Positions 7,617 to 16,717 of a stretch of DNA of 63,777 bases are shown one piece after another (the first letter of the stretch is position 1; each line of letters begins with the position of its first letter). Origin of the DNA: Clostridia bacterium (lineage in GTDB: Bacteria > Bacillota > Clostridia > Christensenellales > Aristaeellaceae); assembly GCA_017547805.1 (NCBI GenBank), contig JAFYOR010000043.1, positions 1 through 63,777 on the forward strand, given 5' to 3'. The position numbers and the translations under genes are program-made. The notes beneath the pieces are model-generated. The model made no database searches, was not told the origin of the DNA, and saw nothing but the letters and a program-made list of their open reading frames with translations.

Positions 7617-8762
7617 TTATTCAAGTGGGAGAACGCAGGAAACGACCTTCCCGTTCTCCATGTATACGCGCGCAACGCGCTTGCCCGTTCGTGCGAGGGA
7701 TTCGTTGCGGTTGAGCCCCGCGACGGATGCGTATTCATCCACGCCGATTGTGCCGCCCAGCAGGATGACTTCGTCGCCTTCGCGCGCATCGGGAATGTCG
7801 GTGACGTCGACCATCATCTGATCCATGCACACAAGCCCGGCGACGGGAGCCCGCTGTCCGCGGATTTCGACCGCGCCAATGCTGTTCAGGCGCGGATAGC
7901 CGTCGATGTAGCCGCAGGAAAGCGTGGCGATCACGCTGTCGCGGCTGATGGGATGTGTTTCGTCGTAGCCGAGGCATTCTCCTGCCTTAACGCTGTGCAG
8001 CTGCGCGATTCTCGTCTTGACCGTCATGGCGAGCTGACTTTCCTCCGGATGGGCGTAGCCGCGCGGGTACACGCCGTAGAGCCATGCGCCGGTGCGCACG
8101 GCATCAAGGTGATCCTCGGGATAGCGCACCATGCCGATGCTGTCCAGCGCGTGCGTCATCGGCACGGCGATGCCCCGCGACGCGAGCGCGTCGCGCACAC
8201 CGGTGAGCAGATCGATCTGCTTTCTGTCGCTCTCCCTGTTGCGCAGGGCGAGATGGGTAAACAGGCCTTCCAGCGCAATCGCGCCGCCGTCAAGCATCGC
8301 TTCGATGGCGTCAGCCGCCTGAGCGGGATTGAGGCCGAGGCGATTGAGGCCCGTTTCGATCTTGACATGTGCACGGGCCACTTTTTGGGCGATGCCTGCA
8401 GCAGCTTTGACGGTGTCCGCGTAAGCCGGGCTGAAAACCGTCAGCAGCATGCCCTGCTCAATCGCCTTGACCGCCTGCGCCTTGGAGCAAAGGCCGAGGA
8501 TCAGCACGTCGATGTCCGGCAGGACTGCCTTGAGCTGCGCTGCTTCATCAAAGGACGCGACGGCAAAAAAGCGCTGTCCTTCCTGATACAGCCTCTGAGC
8601 GACCATCGGCGCGCCGAGGCCGTAGGCGTCCGCCTTGAGCACGCAGATGAGCTGCGTGCCGGCTTTCAGATGCATCAGGGCATTTTTATAGTTGAGAACC
8701 AGCCGGGTGAGATCGACCTCCGCCCAGCAGCGGGATACGGCCTCTTCGTAGGAGATGTTCAT
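7617..8762 (-). CDS. alr: Alanine racemase
   Basis: 381 residues from ATG 8762, which follows GGAGGG; a start 15 bases earlier is less well placed. This PLP enzyme interconverts L- and D-alanine for peptidoglycan. The PLP lysine is in VLKADAYG (Lys43). The C-terminal part has CLGYDETH, CGYIDGYPR and VCMDQMMVDVT, which carry the catalytic tyrosine region and the phosphate/substrate contacts of the family. It is the first gene of the alr-M20-ldcA operon, so D-Ala production and LD-carboxypeptidase release of D-Ala are co-expressed. Confidence 0.93.
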   Translation of the reverse strand: MNISYEEAVSRCWAEVDLTRLVLNYKNALMHLKAGTQLICVLKADAYGLGAPMVAQRLYQEGQRFFAVASFDEAAQLKAVLPDIDVLILGLCSKAQAVKAIEQGMLLTVFSPAYADTVKAAAGIAQKVARAHVKIETGLNRLGLNPAQAADAIEAMLDGGAIALEGLFTHLALRNRESDRKQIDLLTGVRDALASRGIAVPMTHALDSIGMVRYPEDHLDAVRTGAWLYGVYPRGYAHPEESQLAMTVKTRIAQLHSVKAGECLGYDETHPISRDSVIATLSCGYIDGYPRLNSIGAVEIRGQRAPVAGLVCMDQMMVDVTDIPDAREGDEVILLGGTIGVDEYASVAGLNRNESLARTGKRVARVYMENGKVVSCVLPLE

Positions 8763-8785
8763 CTTTTCTCCCTCCAAAACTCTTT

Positions 8786-8868
8786 TTATCGCGCGAAGCG
8801 ATGTAGGGTCAAGGGATGAAATCCCTTGGCAGGGTTTTAGGGGCAGCCGCCCCTAACGTTCTCCCCAA
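8786..8868. repeat. Multi-hairpin intergenic repeat (family 2), copy 2
   Basis: Starts CGCGAAGCGATG and contains AGGGATGAAATCCCTT and GGGGCAGCCGCCCC, ending TAACGTTCTCCCC. The layout matches the copy before ldcA. It lies in the leader of the alr operon. Confidence 0.55.
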
Positions 8869-8872
8869 AAGC

Positions 8873-8908
8873 AAAACGGCAGCCGCATTTATGCGGCCGC
8901 CGTTTTTT
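8873..8908 (-). terminator. Terminator downstream of the opp operon
   Basis: AACGGCAGCCGCAT and ATGCGGCCGCCGTT form a near-perfect stem with A/T runs on both sides. It closes the minus-strand opp operon before alr. The rest of 8763-9147 holds family-2-like hairpins (for example GGGGATTTCATCCCC at about 8947 and GAAGCCCCACTGGGGCTTC at about 9021) and no gene. Confidence 0.7.
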
Positions 8909-9147
8909 CATATAATCGTTTACTATTCTCAAATAAACTGCTCATTGGGGATTTCATCCCCAAACCCCGACAGAAGATTTCTTTCTCCTCGCTCGACGTT
9001 CGTCGGTCAGGACGGCTCTGAAGCCCCACTGGGGCTTCATTCACTACCGTCCCAGTTCGGATAAATCCGAACCCTTGACCCGTCTCCGCTTCGCGCAGTT
9101 TTAAGCTGATTTTTCATTTAAGAATAGTGACACTGCAGCGGCTCGCT

Positions 9148-10083
9148 TTATTTGCTGACGATTTCGCGATACTTCTTCAGTTCCGCTTCGTTGCCCCAGA
9201 CCATGTGGCCCGGCTCAATCTCCACCCACTGCGGCTTATCGACGCTGTAGTCATGCTGCGTGGGATCGTAGACCTCCAGCACCTTGTTCTTCTCGCGCGC
9301 CGGATCCGGCAGCGGAATCGCGGAGAGCAGAGCGCGGGTGTAGGGATGCAGCGGATGCGCGAAGAGCTTTTCCGTCTCCGCCAGCTCCACCAGCACGCCC
9401 TTGTGGATGACGGCGATGCGGTCGCAGATGAAGCGCATGACCGACAGGTCGTGGGAGATGAACAGATAGGTGAGGCCGCGTTCCTTCTGCAGCACGCTCA
9501 GAAGGTTCAGAACCTGCGCGCGGATGGACACGTCCAGCGCGGAAATCGGCTCGTCAGCGATGATGAAATCCGGCTGCATGATCAGCGCACGGGCGACGCC
9601 GATACGCTGGCGCTGTCCGCCGGAGAACTCATGCGGGAAGCGGCTGGCAAACTCGGGCAGCAAACCGACCTCGGCAAGCGCCTTGGCGACCTTCGCCTTG
9701 CGCTCGGCCTCCGGGATGCGCTCACCGGAGAAGAGGCCTTCGGAAACGATATAGTCAACCTTCGCACGCTCGTTGAGGGAAGCCATCGGATCCTGGAAGA
9801 TCATCTGGATTTCGCGCGTCACCTGACGGTCGAGCTCCTTGCTGATCTTGCCGTTGATCTTCTTGCCCTTGAAGATGACATCGCCGGAGGTCGTCGGATT
9901 GATGCGGATGATCGCGCGGCCGATGGTCGTCTTTCCGGAGCCGGATTCGCCGACCAGACCGAACGTTTCGCCCTTGTAGATGTCAAAGCTGACGTTGTTG
10001 ACGGCCTTGAAGAGCTTTTTCTTCTTGCCGAAGCATACATCCATGTTCCGAACGGAAAGCAGGACTTCTCTTTCCTCACTCAT
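9148..10083 (-). CDS. oppF: Oligopeptide ABC transporter ATP-binding protein OppF
   Basis: 311 residues from ATG 10083; the open frame extends upstream but that part is out-of-frame OppD. Walker [10 protein letters not shown], signature [14 protein letters not shown], Walker [14 protein letters not shown] and the OppD/F-type tail ([17 protein letters not shown]) are present. OppF pairs with OppD to power import through OppB and OppC at the inner face of the membrane. Its start overlaps the oppD stop by 8 bases, so the two are coupled. It is the last gene of the operon. Confidence 0.94.
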   Translation of the reverse strand: MSEEREVLLSVRNMDVCFGKKKKLFKAVNNVSFDIYKGETFGLVGESGSGKTTIGRAIIRINPTTSGDVIFKGKKINGKISKELDRQVTREIQMIFQDPMASLNERAKVDYIVSEGLFSGERIPEAERKAKVAKALAEVGLLPEFASRFPHEFSGGQRQRIGVARALIMQPDFIIADEPISALDVSIRAQVLNLLSVLQKERGLTYLFISHDLSVMRFICDRIAVIHKGVLVELAETEKLFAHPLHPYTRALLSAIPLPDPAREKNKVLEVYDPTQHDYSVDKPQWVEIEPGHMVWGNEAELKKYREIVSK

Positions 10084-11122
10084 AGCCCAGCACTCCTTCC
10101 GTGGACAGCTTTTGAACCGCCTCGGGCGGATCGATCTTCGGCGCGCGCGGGTCAAGCAGCCAGGTGCGTGCCTTGTGCGTCGGGGAAACTTCAAAATACG
10201 GCGGGCGCTTGACGAAATCGATCTTCAGCGCACGCGGATTGCGCGGGGCGAACGCATCGCCCTTCACCTCGTTGAAGAGGTTGGGCGGCGTGCCGTGGAT
10301 GGAATAGAGCGGTTCGCCCTTGATGCCCAGCTGCGGCAGGGAGGAGAGCAGCGCCCAGGTATACGGGTGCTTGGGCTGATAGAAGACCTCTTCGCACAGA
10401 CCGATCTCCACGATGTCGCCCGCGTACATGACCGCGATGCGGTCGGCAACGTTGGCGACGACGCCGAGGTCGTGCGTGATGTAAACGGTCGTCAGCTCGT
10501 ACTTTTCCTTCAGGCTGCGGATCAGGCGGAGGATCTGCGCCTGAATCGTGACGTCCAGCGCGGTCGTCGGCTCGTCGCAGATGAGGATCTTGGGACGGCA
10601 GGCTACGGCGATGGCAATGACCACGCGCTGGCGCATGCCGCCGGAAAACTCATGCGGATACTGCCTGGCGCGGCGCTCCGGCTCGGTGATGCCCACGTCC
10701 ACGAGGGTGGAGATCATCTCCTTGTGCGCAGCCTCGCCGGTCAGGCCCTGATGCAGCTCGATGGCTTCCAGGATCTGCGCGCCGATGGTCTTGAGCGGAT
10801 TGAGGCTGGTCATCGGGTCCTGAAGGACCATGGCGATTTCCTTGCCGCGCACGCTCAGCCACTGGCGCTCGGTGTTGTACTTGGTCAGGTCATGACCCTT
10901 ATAAACGATTTCGCCGCTGTCGATCCAGCCGTTGGCGTCAAGCAGACCCATGAAGGTCTTGACGAAAACGGACTTGCCGGAACCGGATTCGCCGACGATT
11001 GCAAGGCTTTCGCCCTTGTAAAGGTCGAGCGAGACGTCGCGGATGGCGTGCAGCGTGCGGCCGCGAAGGCTGAACTTGACATTCAGATCCCTGACGGAAA
11101 GGACGGTTTCTCTGTCCTGCAT
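10076..11122 (-). CDS. oppD: Oligopeptide ABC transporter ATP-binding protein OppD
   Basis: 348 residues. Walker A GESGSGKS, signature [15 protein letters not shown] and Walker [14 protein letters not shown] are intact, followed by the C-terminal extension with [13 protein letters not shown] that is characteristic of the OppD/DppD group. It forms the ATPase dimer with OppF. GGAGG precedes the start, and the gap to oppC is 15 bases. Confidence 0.94.
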   Translation of the reverse strand: MQDRETVLSVRDLNVKFSLRGRTLHAIRDVSLDLYKGESLAIVGESGSGKSVFVKTFMGLLDANGWIDSGEIVYKGHDLTKYNTERQWLSVRGKEIAMVLQDPMTSLNPLKTIGAQILEAIELHQGLTGEAAHKEMISTLVDVGITEPERRARQYPHEFSGGMRQRVVIAIAVACRPKILICDEPTTALDVTIQAQILRLIRSLKEKYELTTVYITHDLGVVANVADRIAVMYAGDIVEIGLCEEVFYQPKHPYTWALLSSLPQLGIKGEPLYSIHGTPPNLFNEVKGDAFAPRNPRALKIDFVKRPPYFEVSPTHKARTWLLDPRAPKIDPPEAVQKLSTEGVLGYE

Positions 11123-11137
11123 GTTGCTTCGCCTCCT

Positions 11138-12568
11138 TTAGTTCTTGTACATGTGGTTCTTGGGATCGGCGGCGTCAGCAAACGCATTGCCGATGATGTA
11201 GAAGGAAATCGTGACGACGGACAGCACGATGACCGGGAAGATCAGCTGGTAGCGCAGGGAAGCGGAAGTGACCAGCTTGCGGCCTTCGTTGATCAGGTTG
11301 CCAAGGCTCGGGGTATCCACCGGCAGACCCAGACCGATGTAGGTGATGAACACCTCGCTGCCGATGGCGCCCGGAATCGCCAGCGCCATGCGCAGGGTGA
11401 TGACGGAAACCAGATACGGCAGCAGGTTCTTGACGATGATGCGCGTGGTCGTCGTGCCAAGGCAGCGGGACGCGAGGTTGTAGTCGCGGTCGCGGATGAT
11501 GACGATCTGGTTGCGGATGAAGCGGGCCATGCCCAGCCATCCGGTCAGGCACATCGCAAAGACCAGCGTGGAAAGGCCGGGCTTGAGGATGTAGGAAATC
11601 AGGATCAGGATGATCGTGTTGGGGATGTTGTCGATGACGTTGTAGACCTCGGTGAGCAGGCGGTCAAGCTTGCGCACATAGCCCCAGAGAACGCCGATGG
11701 TGATGCCCACGAGCGCCTCCACGAGCGCGACGGCGAAGCCGATAAACAGGCTCGTGCGCGTGCCGCTCCAGATGCGCGCCCACAGGTCCTGACCGATGTT
11801 GTTCGTGCCGAACCAGAAGGCGTGCTCGGAGGGCAGGATGCGCAGCTCGGCATCGGCGTTGGTCGTGGCAAGGCCGTCCTCGCCAATCGTCAGCAGGTCG
11901 CTCTGCACATACAGTGCGGTGCCGGCGTTGGTGTAGTCGACGGGCTGCATGTAGATGTCGATCTTGAAGTTGGAACGGCTTTCGTACGGCACGGCGGTCG
12001 GATCATCCGGGAGCTTGAGCTTCGTCTGGAAGTTATTCTTGACGTAGCCGGTCTTGCCCTTGTATTCGACCTTGCACCATTCTTCGCCGTACTCGATGAT
12101 ATCAAACTTCGTGCGCGCCTTGAGGCTGTCCACGACGTTGTGCACGGTGTACCAGCCGTCCTCGTCCTTGACCGACTCGGCCACGAGCTGTGTGCCGGCC
12201 GGCGCGCTCGTTAGCACCGTCGTCAGGCTCGGGGACATGTTGGAAAGCTGTTTGCCGGTCTGCGGATGATTGTTGACCTGATTGGCCGGATACTGGCCCG
12301 GCAGATACGGCTGGATGAAGGTGAACACCAGCAGTACGGCCAGCACGAATACCAGAAATACAGCCAGCTTGTTCTTGAGGAACACCTGGAACGTGGAACG
12401 CCAGTAGGAGTAGTTGGAGTAGCCGCTCTTTTCGCCGGCCATCTCGTCGTATTCGGCAAGGACGAAGAGCTCGTCCTCATTGATCGCCTCTTCGCTCAGT
12501 TCGGTCTTGAGCTGAGTTTCAAGCGCCTGTTCGAGCTTCGCGCTCTTGCTGTCTTTGATGGAAAACAT
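11138..12568 (-). CDS. oppC: Oligopeptide ABC transporter permease OppC with extracellular SH3b-like insert
   Basis: 476 residues against about 300 for usual OppC. ATG 12568 was chosen because it follows AAGGAGGG and sits right after the oppB stop. An acidic cytoplasmic tail (about 1-65) leads into the first helix (about 67-88). Then comes an insert of about 155 residues (91-248) before the normal FGTNNIGQDLWARI permease core. The insert contains EEWCKVEYKGKTGYVKNNF (about 162-180), which resembles the second half of bacterial SH3 (SH3_3) domains. The core has the GMARFIRNQ coupling region and the usual helices. Topology places the insert outside the cell, where it could touch the peptide-binding protein or the cell wall; that role is inferred. 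Confidence 0.9.
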   Translation of the reverse strand: MFSIKDSKSAKLEQALETQLKTELSEEAINEDELFVLAEYDEMAGEKSGYSNYSYWRSTFQVFLKNKLAVFLVFVLAVLLVFTFIQPYLPGQYPANQVNNHPQTGKQLSNMSPSLTTVLTSAPAGTQLVAESVKDEDGWYTVHNVVDSLKARTKFDIIEYGEEWCKVEYKGKTGYVKNNFQTKLKLPDDPTAVPYESRSNFKIDIYMQPVDYTNAGTALYVQSDLLTIGEDGLATTNADAELRILPSEHAFWFGTNNIGQDLWARIWSGTRTSLFIGFAVALVEALVGITIGVLWGYVRKLDRLLTEVYNVIDNIPNTIILILISYILKPGLSTLVFAMCLTGWLGMARFIRNQIVIIRDRDYNLASRCLGTTTTRIIVKNLLPYLVSVITLRMALAIPGAIGSEVFITYIGLGLPVDTPSLGNLINEGRKLVTSASLRYQLIFPVIVLSVVTISFYIIGNAFADAADPKNHMYKN

Positions 12569-12569
12569 A

Positions 12570-13511
12570 TCAGCGCGCGCCCTCCTTCTTGACAAAGCTG
12601 ATTCGCGGATCGATGACGCCCATGAGCAGGTCGCCCAGCAGCAGGCCCACGATGCCGATACAGCTGTAGATGATGACGATGGCCTGAACCATCGTGTTGT
12701 CCTGACGGCCGATGACGTCGACCAGCAGACCGCCCATGCCCGGGATGGAGTAGAGCGATTCGACATAGATCGAGCCGCAGACGGTATACAGCAGGGAGGT
12801 CGGGATGTACTGGATCATCGGGACGAACGCATTGCGGAAGACGTGGCTGGTCATGATCTTCTTTTCCGCGATGCCCTTGGCGCGCGCAAGGCGCACGTAG
12901 TCCTTGTTCATCTCGTCCACCATGTAGCGGCGCAGCCACATCGCGTAGGACGCGGTGGAGCCCAGCGACATGGAGAAGACCGGCAGAATCCACGTCAGAT
13001 AGTTCGTCTCGTCAAAGAGCATGGAGATGCCCAGCGCCGTGGAGCCGTAGAGCTGGATGAAGATGTAGTACACGGCGGAGGGAACGGCATTGATGAAGAC
13101 GATGAACATCGTGCCGAACTTATCCCAGAACTTGCCCTTGCCTCTTGCCATCGCCGTGCCCAACGGAATACCCATCATCAGCGACAGCGCCATGGACAGC
13201 ACGCCCAGCTTGATGGAGATGGGCGCCTTCTTGGCGATGATGCCGGCAATCGGCGCGCCGACGCTGTAACGCGTGGAATTGCCCAGATCGCCCTGCAGCA
13301 GGTTCTTCAGGAAGTTAAAGAGCTGCACGGGAATGGGATCGTTCAGGCCCAGCTGTTCGAGCTTGGCGTTGATGGTCGCCGCGTCAGCCTTTTCGAAGTT
13401 GTCAAAATAGCCTTCAATCGGCATCTGGCGCAGGAGCACAAAGACCACCGTGATGATGATCAGCAGCGTCACCAGTGAGGAGGCCAGGCGTTTGATGGAA
13501 TACTTCAGCAT
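12570..13511 (-). CDS. oppB: Oligopeptide ABC transporter permease OppB
   Basis: 313 residues from ATG 13511 (GGAG before it), the normal OppB length. The first helix follows MLKYSIKRLASS, and the BPD_transp_1 core includes GMGGLLVDVIG and the DYVRLARAKG coupling motif that contacts the ATPases. With OppC it forms the membrane channel for peptide uptake. The stop is one base from the oppC start. It follows oppA after a 259-base gap that contains a strong hairpin. Confidence 0.93.
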   Translation of the reverse strand: MLKYSIKRLASSLVTLLIIITVVFVLLRQMPIEGYFDNFEKADAATINAKLEQLGLNDPIPVQLFNFLKNLLQGDLGNSTRYSVGAPIAGIIAKKAPISIKLGVLSMALSLMMGIPLGTAMARGKGKFWDKFGTMFIVFINAVPSAVYYIFIQLYGSTALGISMLFDETNYLTWILPVFSMSLGSTASYAMWLRRYMVDEMNKDYVRLARAKGIAEKKIMTSHVFRNAFVPMIQYIPTSLLYTVCGSIYVESLYSIPGMGGLLVDVIGRQDNTMVQAIVIIYSCIGIVGLLLGDLLMGVIDPRISFVKKEGAR

Positions 13512-13697
13512 GATATCTCCAACCTTTTGCTTGAAAGCGGCTTTCGCCGCCGGATATGCTTTGCACGGAGCAAAGATTCTTTTCTGCGGACCGTTAGATA
13601 TGCGGCGCGCAGCAGAGGTTTCATCAGGTTGCGTACGTCCCTGAGGAAAGCTCTGCTTCGCATAACGCATGTGGCGGATTGCCCATGCGAATGAGAA

Positions 13698-13725
13698 CCC
13701 GGGCGACGCCGTCGCGTCGCCCGGG
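13698..13725. other. Strong hairpin without T run between oppA and oppB
   Basis: CCCGGGCGACG pairs perfectly with CGTCGCCCGGG around a 6-base loop. No T run follows on the minus strand. Such hairpins often protect the 3' end of the binding-protein message so that OppA is made in excess over the permease; that function is inferred. Confidence 0.6.
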
Positions 13726-13770
13726 CGATTAGCAGAAAACGTTTGCCTTTTCAGGCGTGGGGCCAGGGGA

Positions 13771-15621
13771 TTACTCGGCCAGGCTGGCGCGGGCTTCTTC
13801 CCAGGCGTCCAGAGCGTCGAAGTACTGGTCGGTGCTCATCGGCGCGTCCAGCAGCTTCTGGCCCTTGTAGCGCTCGTTGGAGATGCCGAACGGAGCGAAC
13901 TGGCCTTCGAACGCGTTGAGGCGGGTGGCGGTGTAGCCGCCGTTGTCATAGCCGTACGGGATGACGAGCGCCTTCTCGATCAGATACGCCTCGGCGGTGG
14001 CATAAGCCTCGTAGCGGGCGGTCAGATCGCCGGTGATCTCGCGGGCGGCGTCGACGAGCTTGTAGTACTCGGACACGCCGTTCTCATCCAGATACTCGGT
14101 GGCGAGTTCCGGCCAGTTGTAGGTGCCGTCATAGAACGGATCGGTGTAGGTGTTCGGGTCGGCGTAGTCCGGGCCCCAGTTGCACTTCATGAACGCGTAC
14201 TTGCCGGAGCGGCGGACTTCCTTGAGGAAGCCGGAGGACGGGCCAGCCTCGACGATGATGTCGATGAGGTCGGTGCCGAACAGGGCTTCAAGCTGCTGCT
14301 CCATAACCACGCACTCCTCAGCCCAGGCGCTGGAGGACGGGTTGTACGGCATGAGCATCTTGACCGGGAAGGTCGCGCCGGCAGCCTTCAGCTCCGCAAC
14401 GGCCTTATCCATGTACTCCTTGGCCAGCTCCTCGTTGAAGGTGTCCATGCCAAGGTCGGTGATCGCGGCGAGCGCGCCCATATCGGTGTAGTCAACGCCG
14501 TTGATGGAGACGAACTGCGGCGGGGTCACGGTGTTGAAGAGGATGGACTCGGGGTTGTCCGGTTCCATGACCATCTTGGACTTCACGCGGTCAAGGCCGT
14601 AGTAGAACGCCTTGCGGAAGTTCTCGTTGTTGACGACGATCTTCCAGTTCTCCGGCTCATACTCGGCATCGAACTTCGGATCGAAGTTGAAGAGCATCCA
14701 GTAGGAGTAGAAGCCGCTCTGGCGGACCGGGCAGATCAGCTCCGCGGTCTCTTCGTTGGAGAGCCACTCGGAAGCGATCGCGGTGGAGATGGACGCGCTG
14801 TCCACTTCGCCCTGCTTGAAGAGCTCCGGAGAGAGGGTGCCGGCTTCCTTGTTGTAGGTCTGCTCGATGGAGGTGATGAACACGTTCTCGGCATCCCAGT
14901 TGGTCTCGTTCTTGGCGTAGACGCGCTTCTCCTGCGGCTTGAAGACGGACAGGACGTAAGCGCCGTTGTACAGGATGTTCTCGTTGCTGGTGGCAACGCC
15001 GAAGTCCGCGCCCTTCTCGGCGAGGAAGTCCGCATTCACCGGCATGAAGCACACGTAGGTGACCATGCTCAGGAAGTACGGGCAGGGCTCGACAAGGGTG
15101 TACTGCAGGGTGTAGTCGTCAACCGCCTTCACGCCCACGGTCTCCCAGTCCATCACCGGGTAGGGCTCGGCGCCCTCTTCCGGGGTGCTGGTGCCCAGGT
15201 AGTAGGCCTCGGCGCCGGCGATGACGGAGTAGAAGATGTTGGCAGTGGAAGAAGCGTTCGCCGCGTCAAGGATGTACTTGGCGGCGGTGACGAAGTCGTG
15301 CGCGGTCACATCGGCGTAAACCGTGCCGTCGGCCTTAACCCACTTCGCGCCTTCGCGGATCTTGAAGGTGTAGGTCATGGTCTCTTCGTCGTACTCCCAG
15401 CTTTCGGCCAGAGACGGCTGAACCTGACCATACTTGTCATACTCGACCAGGGTGTCGATGACGTTGGCGGCCAGAGAGAACTCGTTGGTGGTCGCGGTGG
15501 TCAGGTAATTGAGCGTCGTGATTTCTGCGGAATACAGCGTACGATAAGCGCTATCGGCGAGCGCGCTGGTCATGCCAAGGCACAGAGCCAGGCACAGCGC
15601 AAAAGCGATGATCTTCTTCAT
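13771..15621 (-). CDS. oppA: Oligopeptide-binding protein OppA (SBP family 5), no lipobox
   Basis: 616 residues from ATG 15621, which has AGGAGG 6-10 bases upstream. It begins with a signal peptide (MKKIIAFALCLALCLGMTSALADS). The likely cut is after A-L-A; neither cysteine sits in a lipobox, so it does not look like a lipoprotein, although binding proteins of Gram-positive bacteria usually are. The mature part is a family 5 peptide-binding protein (LYSAEITTLNYL, LAESWEYDEETMTYTFKIREGAKW, NENFRKAFYYGLDR, then the C-terminal lobe). It captures peptides outside the cell and delivers them to OppBC. First gene of the opp operon. Confidence 0.92.
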   Translation of the reverse strand: MKKIIAFALCLALCLGMTSALADSAYRTLYSAEITTLNYLTTATTNEFSLAANVIDTLVEYDKYGQVQPSLAESWEYDEETMTYTFKIREGAKWVKADGTVYADVTAHDFVTAAKYILDAANASSTANIFYSVIAGAEAYYLGTSTPEEGAEPYPVMDWETVGVKAVDDYTLQYTLVEPCPYFLSMVTYVCFMPVNADFLAEKGADFGVATSNENILYNGAYVLSVFKPQEKRVYAKNETNWDAENVFITSIEQTYNKEAGTLSPELFKQGEVDSASISTAIASEWLSNEETAELICPVRQSGFYSYWMLFNFDPKFDAEYEPENWKIVVNNENFRKAFYYGLDRVKSKMVMEPDNPESILFNTVTPPQFVSINGVDYTDMGALAAITDLGMDTFNEELAKEYMDKAVAELKAAGATFPVKMLMPYNPSSSAWAEECVVMEQQLEALFGTDLIDIIVEAGPSSGFLKEVRRSGKYAFMKCNWGPDYADPNTYTDPFYDGTYNWPELATEYLDENGVSEYYKLVDAAREITGDLTARYEAYATAEAYLIEKALVIPYGYDNGGYTATRLNAFEGQFAPFGISNERYKGQKLLDAPMSTDQYFDALDAWEEARASLAE

Positions 15622-15671
15622 GGCTGTTCCTCCTAAAAAAGATTTTCGGCATTGTATGCCGACATGCTGAT

Positions 15672-15700
15672 ACAATACCACAAACTAGTAAAAAATGCAA
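15672..15700 (-). promoter_or_regulatory. Promoter of the opp operon
   Basis: On the minus strand TTGCAT and TATTGT are 17 bases apart, about 50 bases before the oppA start. The remaining gene-free stretch 15701-16010 is A+T-rich; it holds a TATAAT at 15854-15859 that could serve the SH3b gene, but no good -35 box is seen. Confidence 0.55.
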
Positions 15701-16032
15701 TTGTAAACCACGCATATTTCATATTTTCCAATTATATGCGTGATTTAAAAACAGATTTTCGTCTTTTGCATAAATGTGCAAGACGAACTGCTCAAACCTG
15801 TATTCGTTGTGAAAAATAACCCAAACGCATCCGGCTATGTGCAGGGTGCACAATATAATAAGGAAGATTCCTAATTTGACAAACTGTTGTCTGCGGGGCG
15901 TTTCGACAGCGTTCCCGGCAATCCGCGCGCCCGCGCGGGAAAGCGGAAAATAACCGCCGCGCCGGCGCATAAAATGCGTATATTCATCCTTCGGAGCAAA
16001 TAGGATGTACTATCATGCAAGGAGGGATTCTG

Positions 16033-16542
16033 ATGATGAATCACAAGGGAAAATATGATGCGGGGAAATGGTCTCCCCGCGCGGCGCTGATGCTGCTGCT
16101 GGCTGCGGTTTGCGTGAGCTGCGTGCTGCCTGCCGCTGCGCTTGGAGAAACGCTGACGTGCATCGTGCCGGATGGTCAATATGTCAACGTGCGCAATCGG
16201 GCGTCCGCTTCCGCGTCGGCGCTGGGCAGCATGCATACGGGCGAGACGATCGACGCCGATCCTGCACAGATTGTCAACGGTTTCTTCAGCTTCACCTTCC
16301 GCGAACGCGCGGCGTATGTCTCCGTCCGGTATTTTGAAATCCCGGAGGAGACGCACTATATCGTCGAGGCAAACGGGCGCGTCCGGCTGCGCAAATCGCC
16401 CGGCGGCGAGGCGGACGGCTTCATTAAGCCCGGCGCGCAGGTCTATGTGGCGGCGTGGCGTTATGGCGCGGACGGGAAGAAGTGGGCCCGCTGCACAGGC
16501 GGACAGTATATCGCGGCGCAATACCTGCGTCCGGCGCAATGA
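16033..16542 (+). CDS. Secreted protein with two bacterial SH3-like domains
   Basis: 169 residues from ATG 16033 (or 16036), chosen because AAGGAGGG lies just before; the earlier ATG 16015 overlaps that site. A signal peptide ends near PAAALGE. Two SH3b-like repeats follow: one with YVNVRNRASASASALGSM (about 40-95) and one with GRVRLRKSPGGEADGFI (about 102-165). SH3b modules bind cell-wall peptides or serve as spacers in secreted proteins. No catalytic domain is present, so the protein may be a wall-binding adaptor. It is divergent from oppA, whose permease partner OppC also carries an SH3b-like segment. Confidence 0.75.
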   Translation: MMNHKGKYDAGKWSPRAALMLLLAAVCVSCVLPAAALGETLTCIVPDGQYVNVRNRASASASALGSMHTGETIDADPAQIVNGFFSFTFRERAAYVSVRYFEIPEETHYIVEANGRVRLRKSPGGEADGFIKPGAQVYVAAWRYGADGKKWARCTGGQYIAAQYLRPAQ

Positions 16543-16670
16543 ACGCGCGGAGGACTGCGGCATATTCAAAAAAGCGCGCAGAGCGCGCCCCCCACTTCCG
16601 CCCGAGTCTGCATGATATGCATCATGGCACACGCGGGCGATTTCGCACAATTTCTTATAGGTCAAAAAAG

Positions 16671-16706
16671 AAAGGCAAACGGGATTTTAGGTCCGTTTGC
16701 CTTTTT
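16671..16706. terminator. Bidirectional terminator between convergent genes
   Basis: AAAGGCAAACGG pairs with CCGTTTGCCTTT. It has an A run on the left and a T run on the right, so it can end both the SH3b gene (plus) and the small secreted protein gene (minus). Confidence 0.8.
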
Positions 16707-16717
16707 GCTGTATTCTC

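Noticed and set aside
15719-15970. 83-codon frame on the minus strand with a hydrophobic segment
   Set aside because: It has no ribosome site and lies in the A+T-rich divergent promoter region; the apparent membrane helix comes from T-rich sequence.
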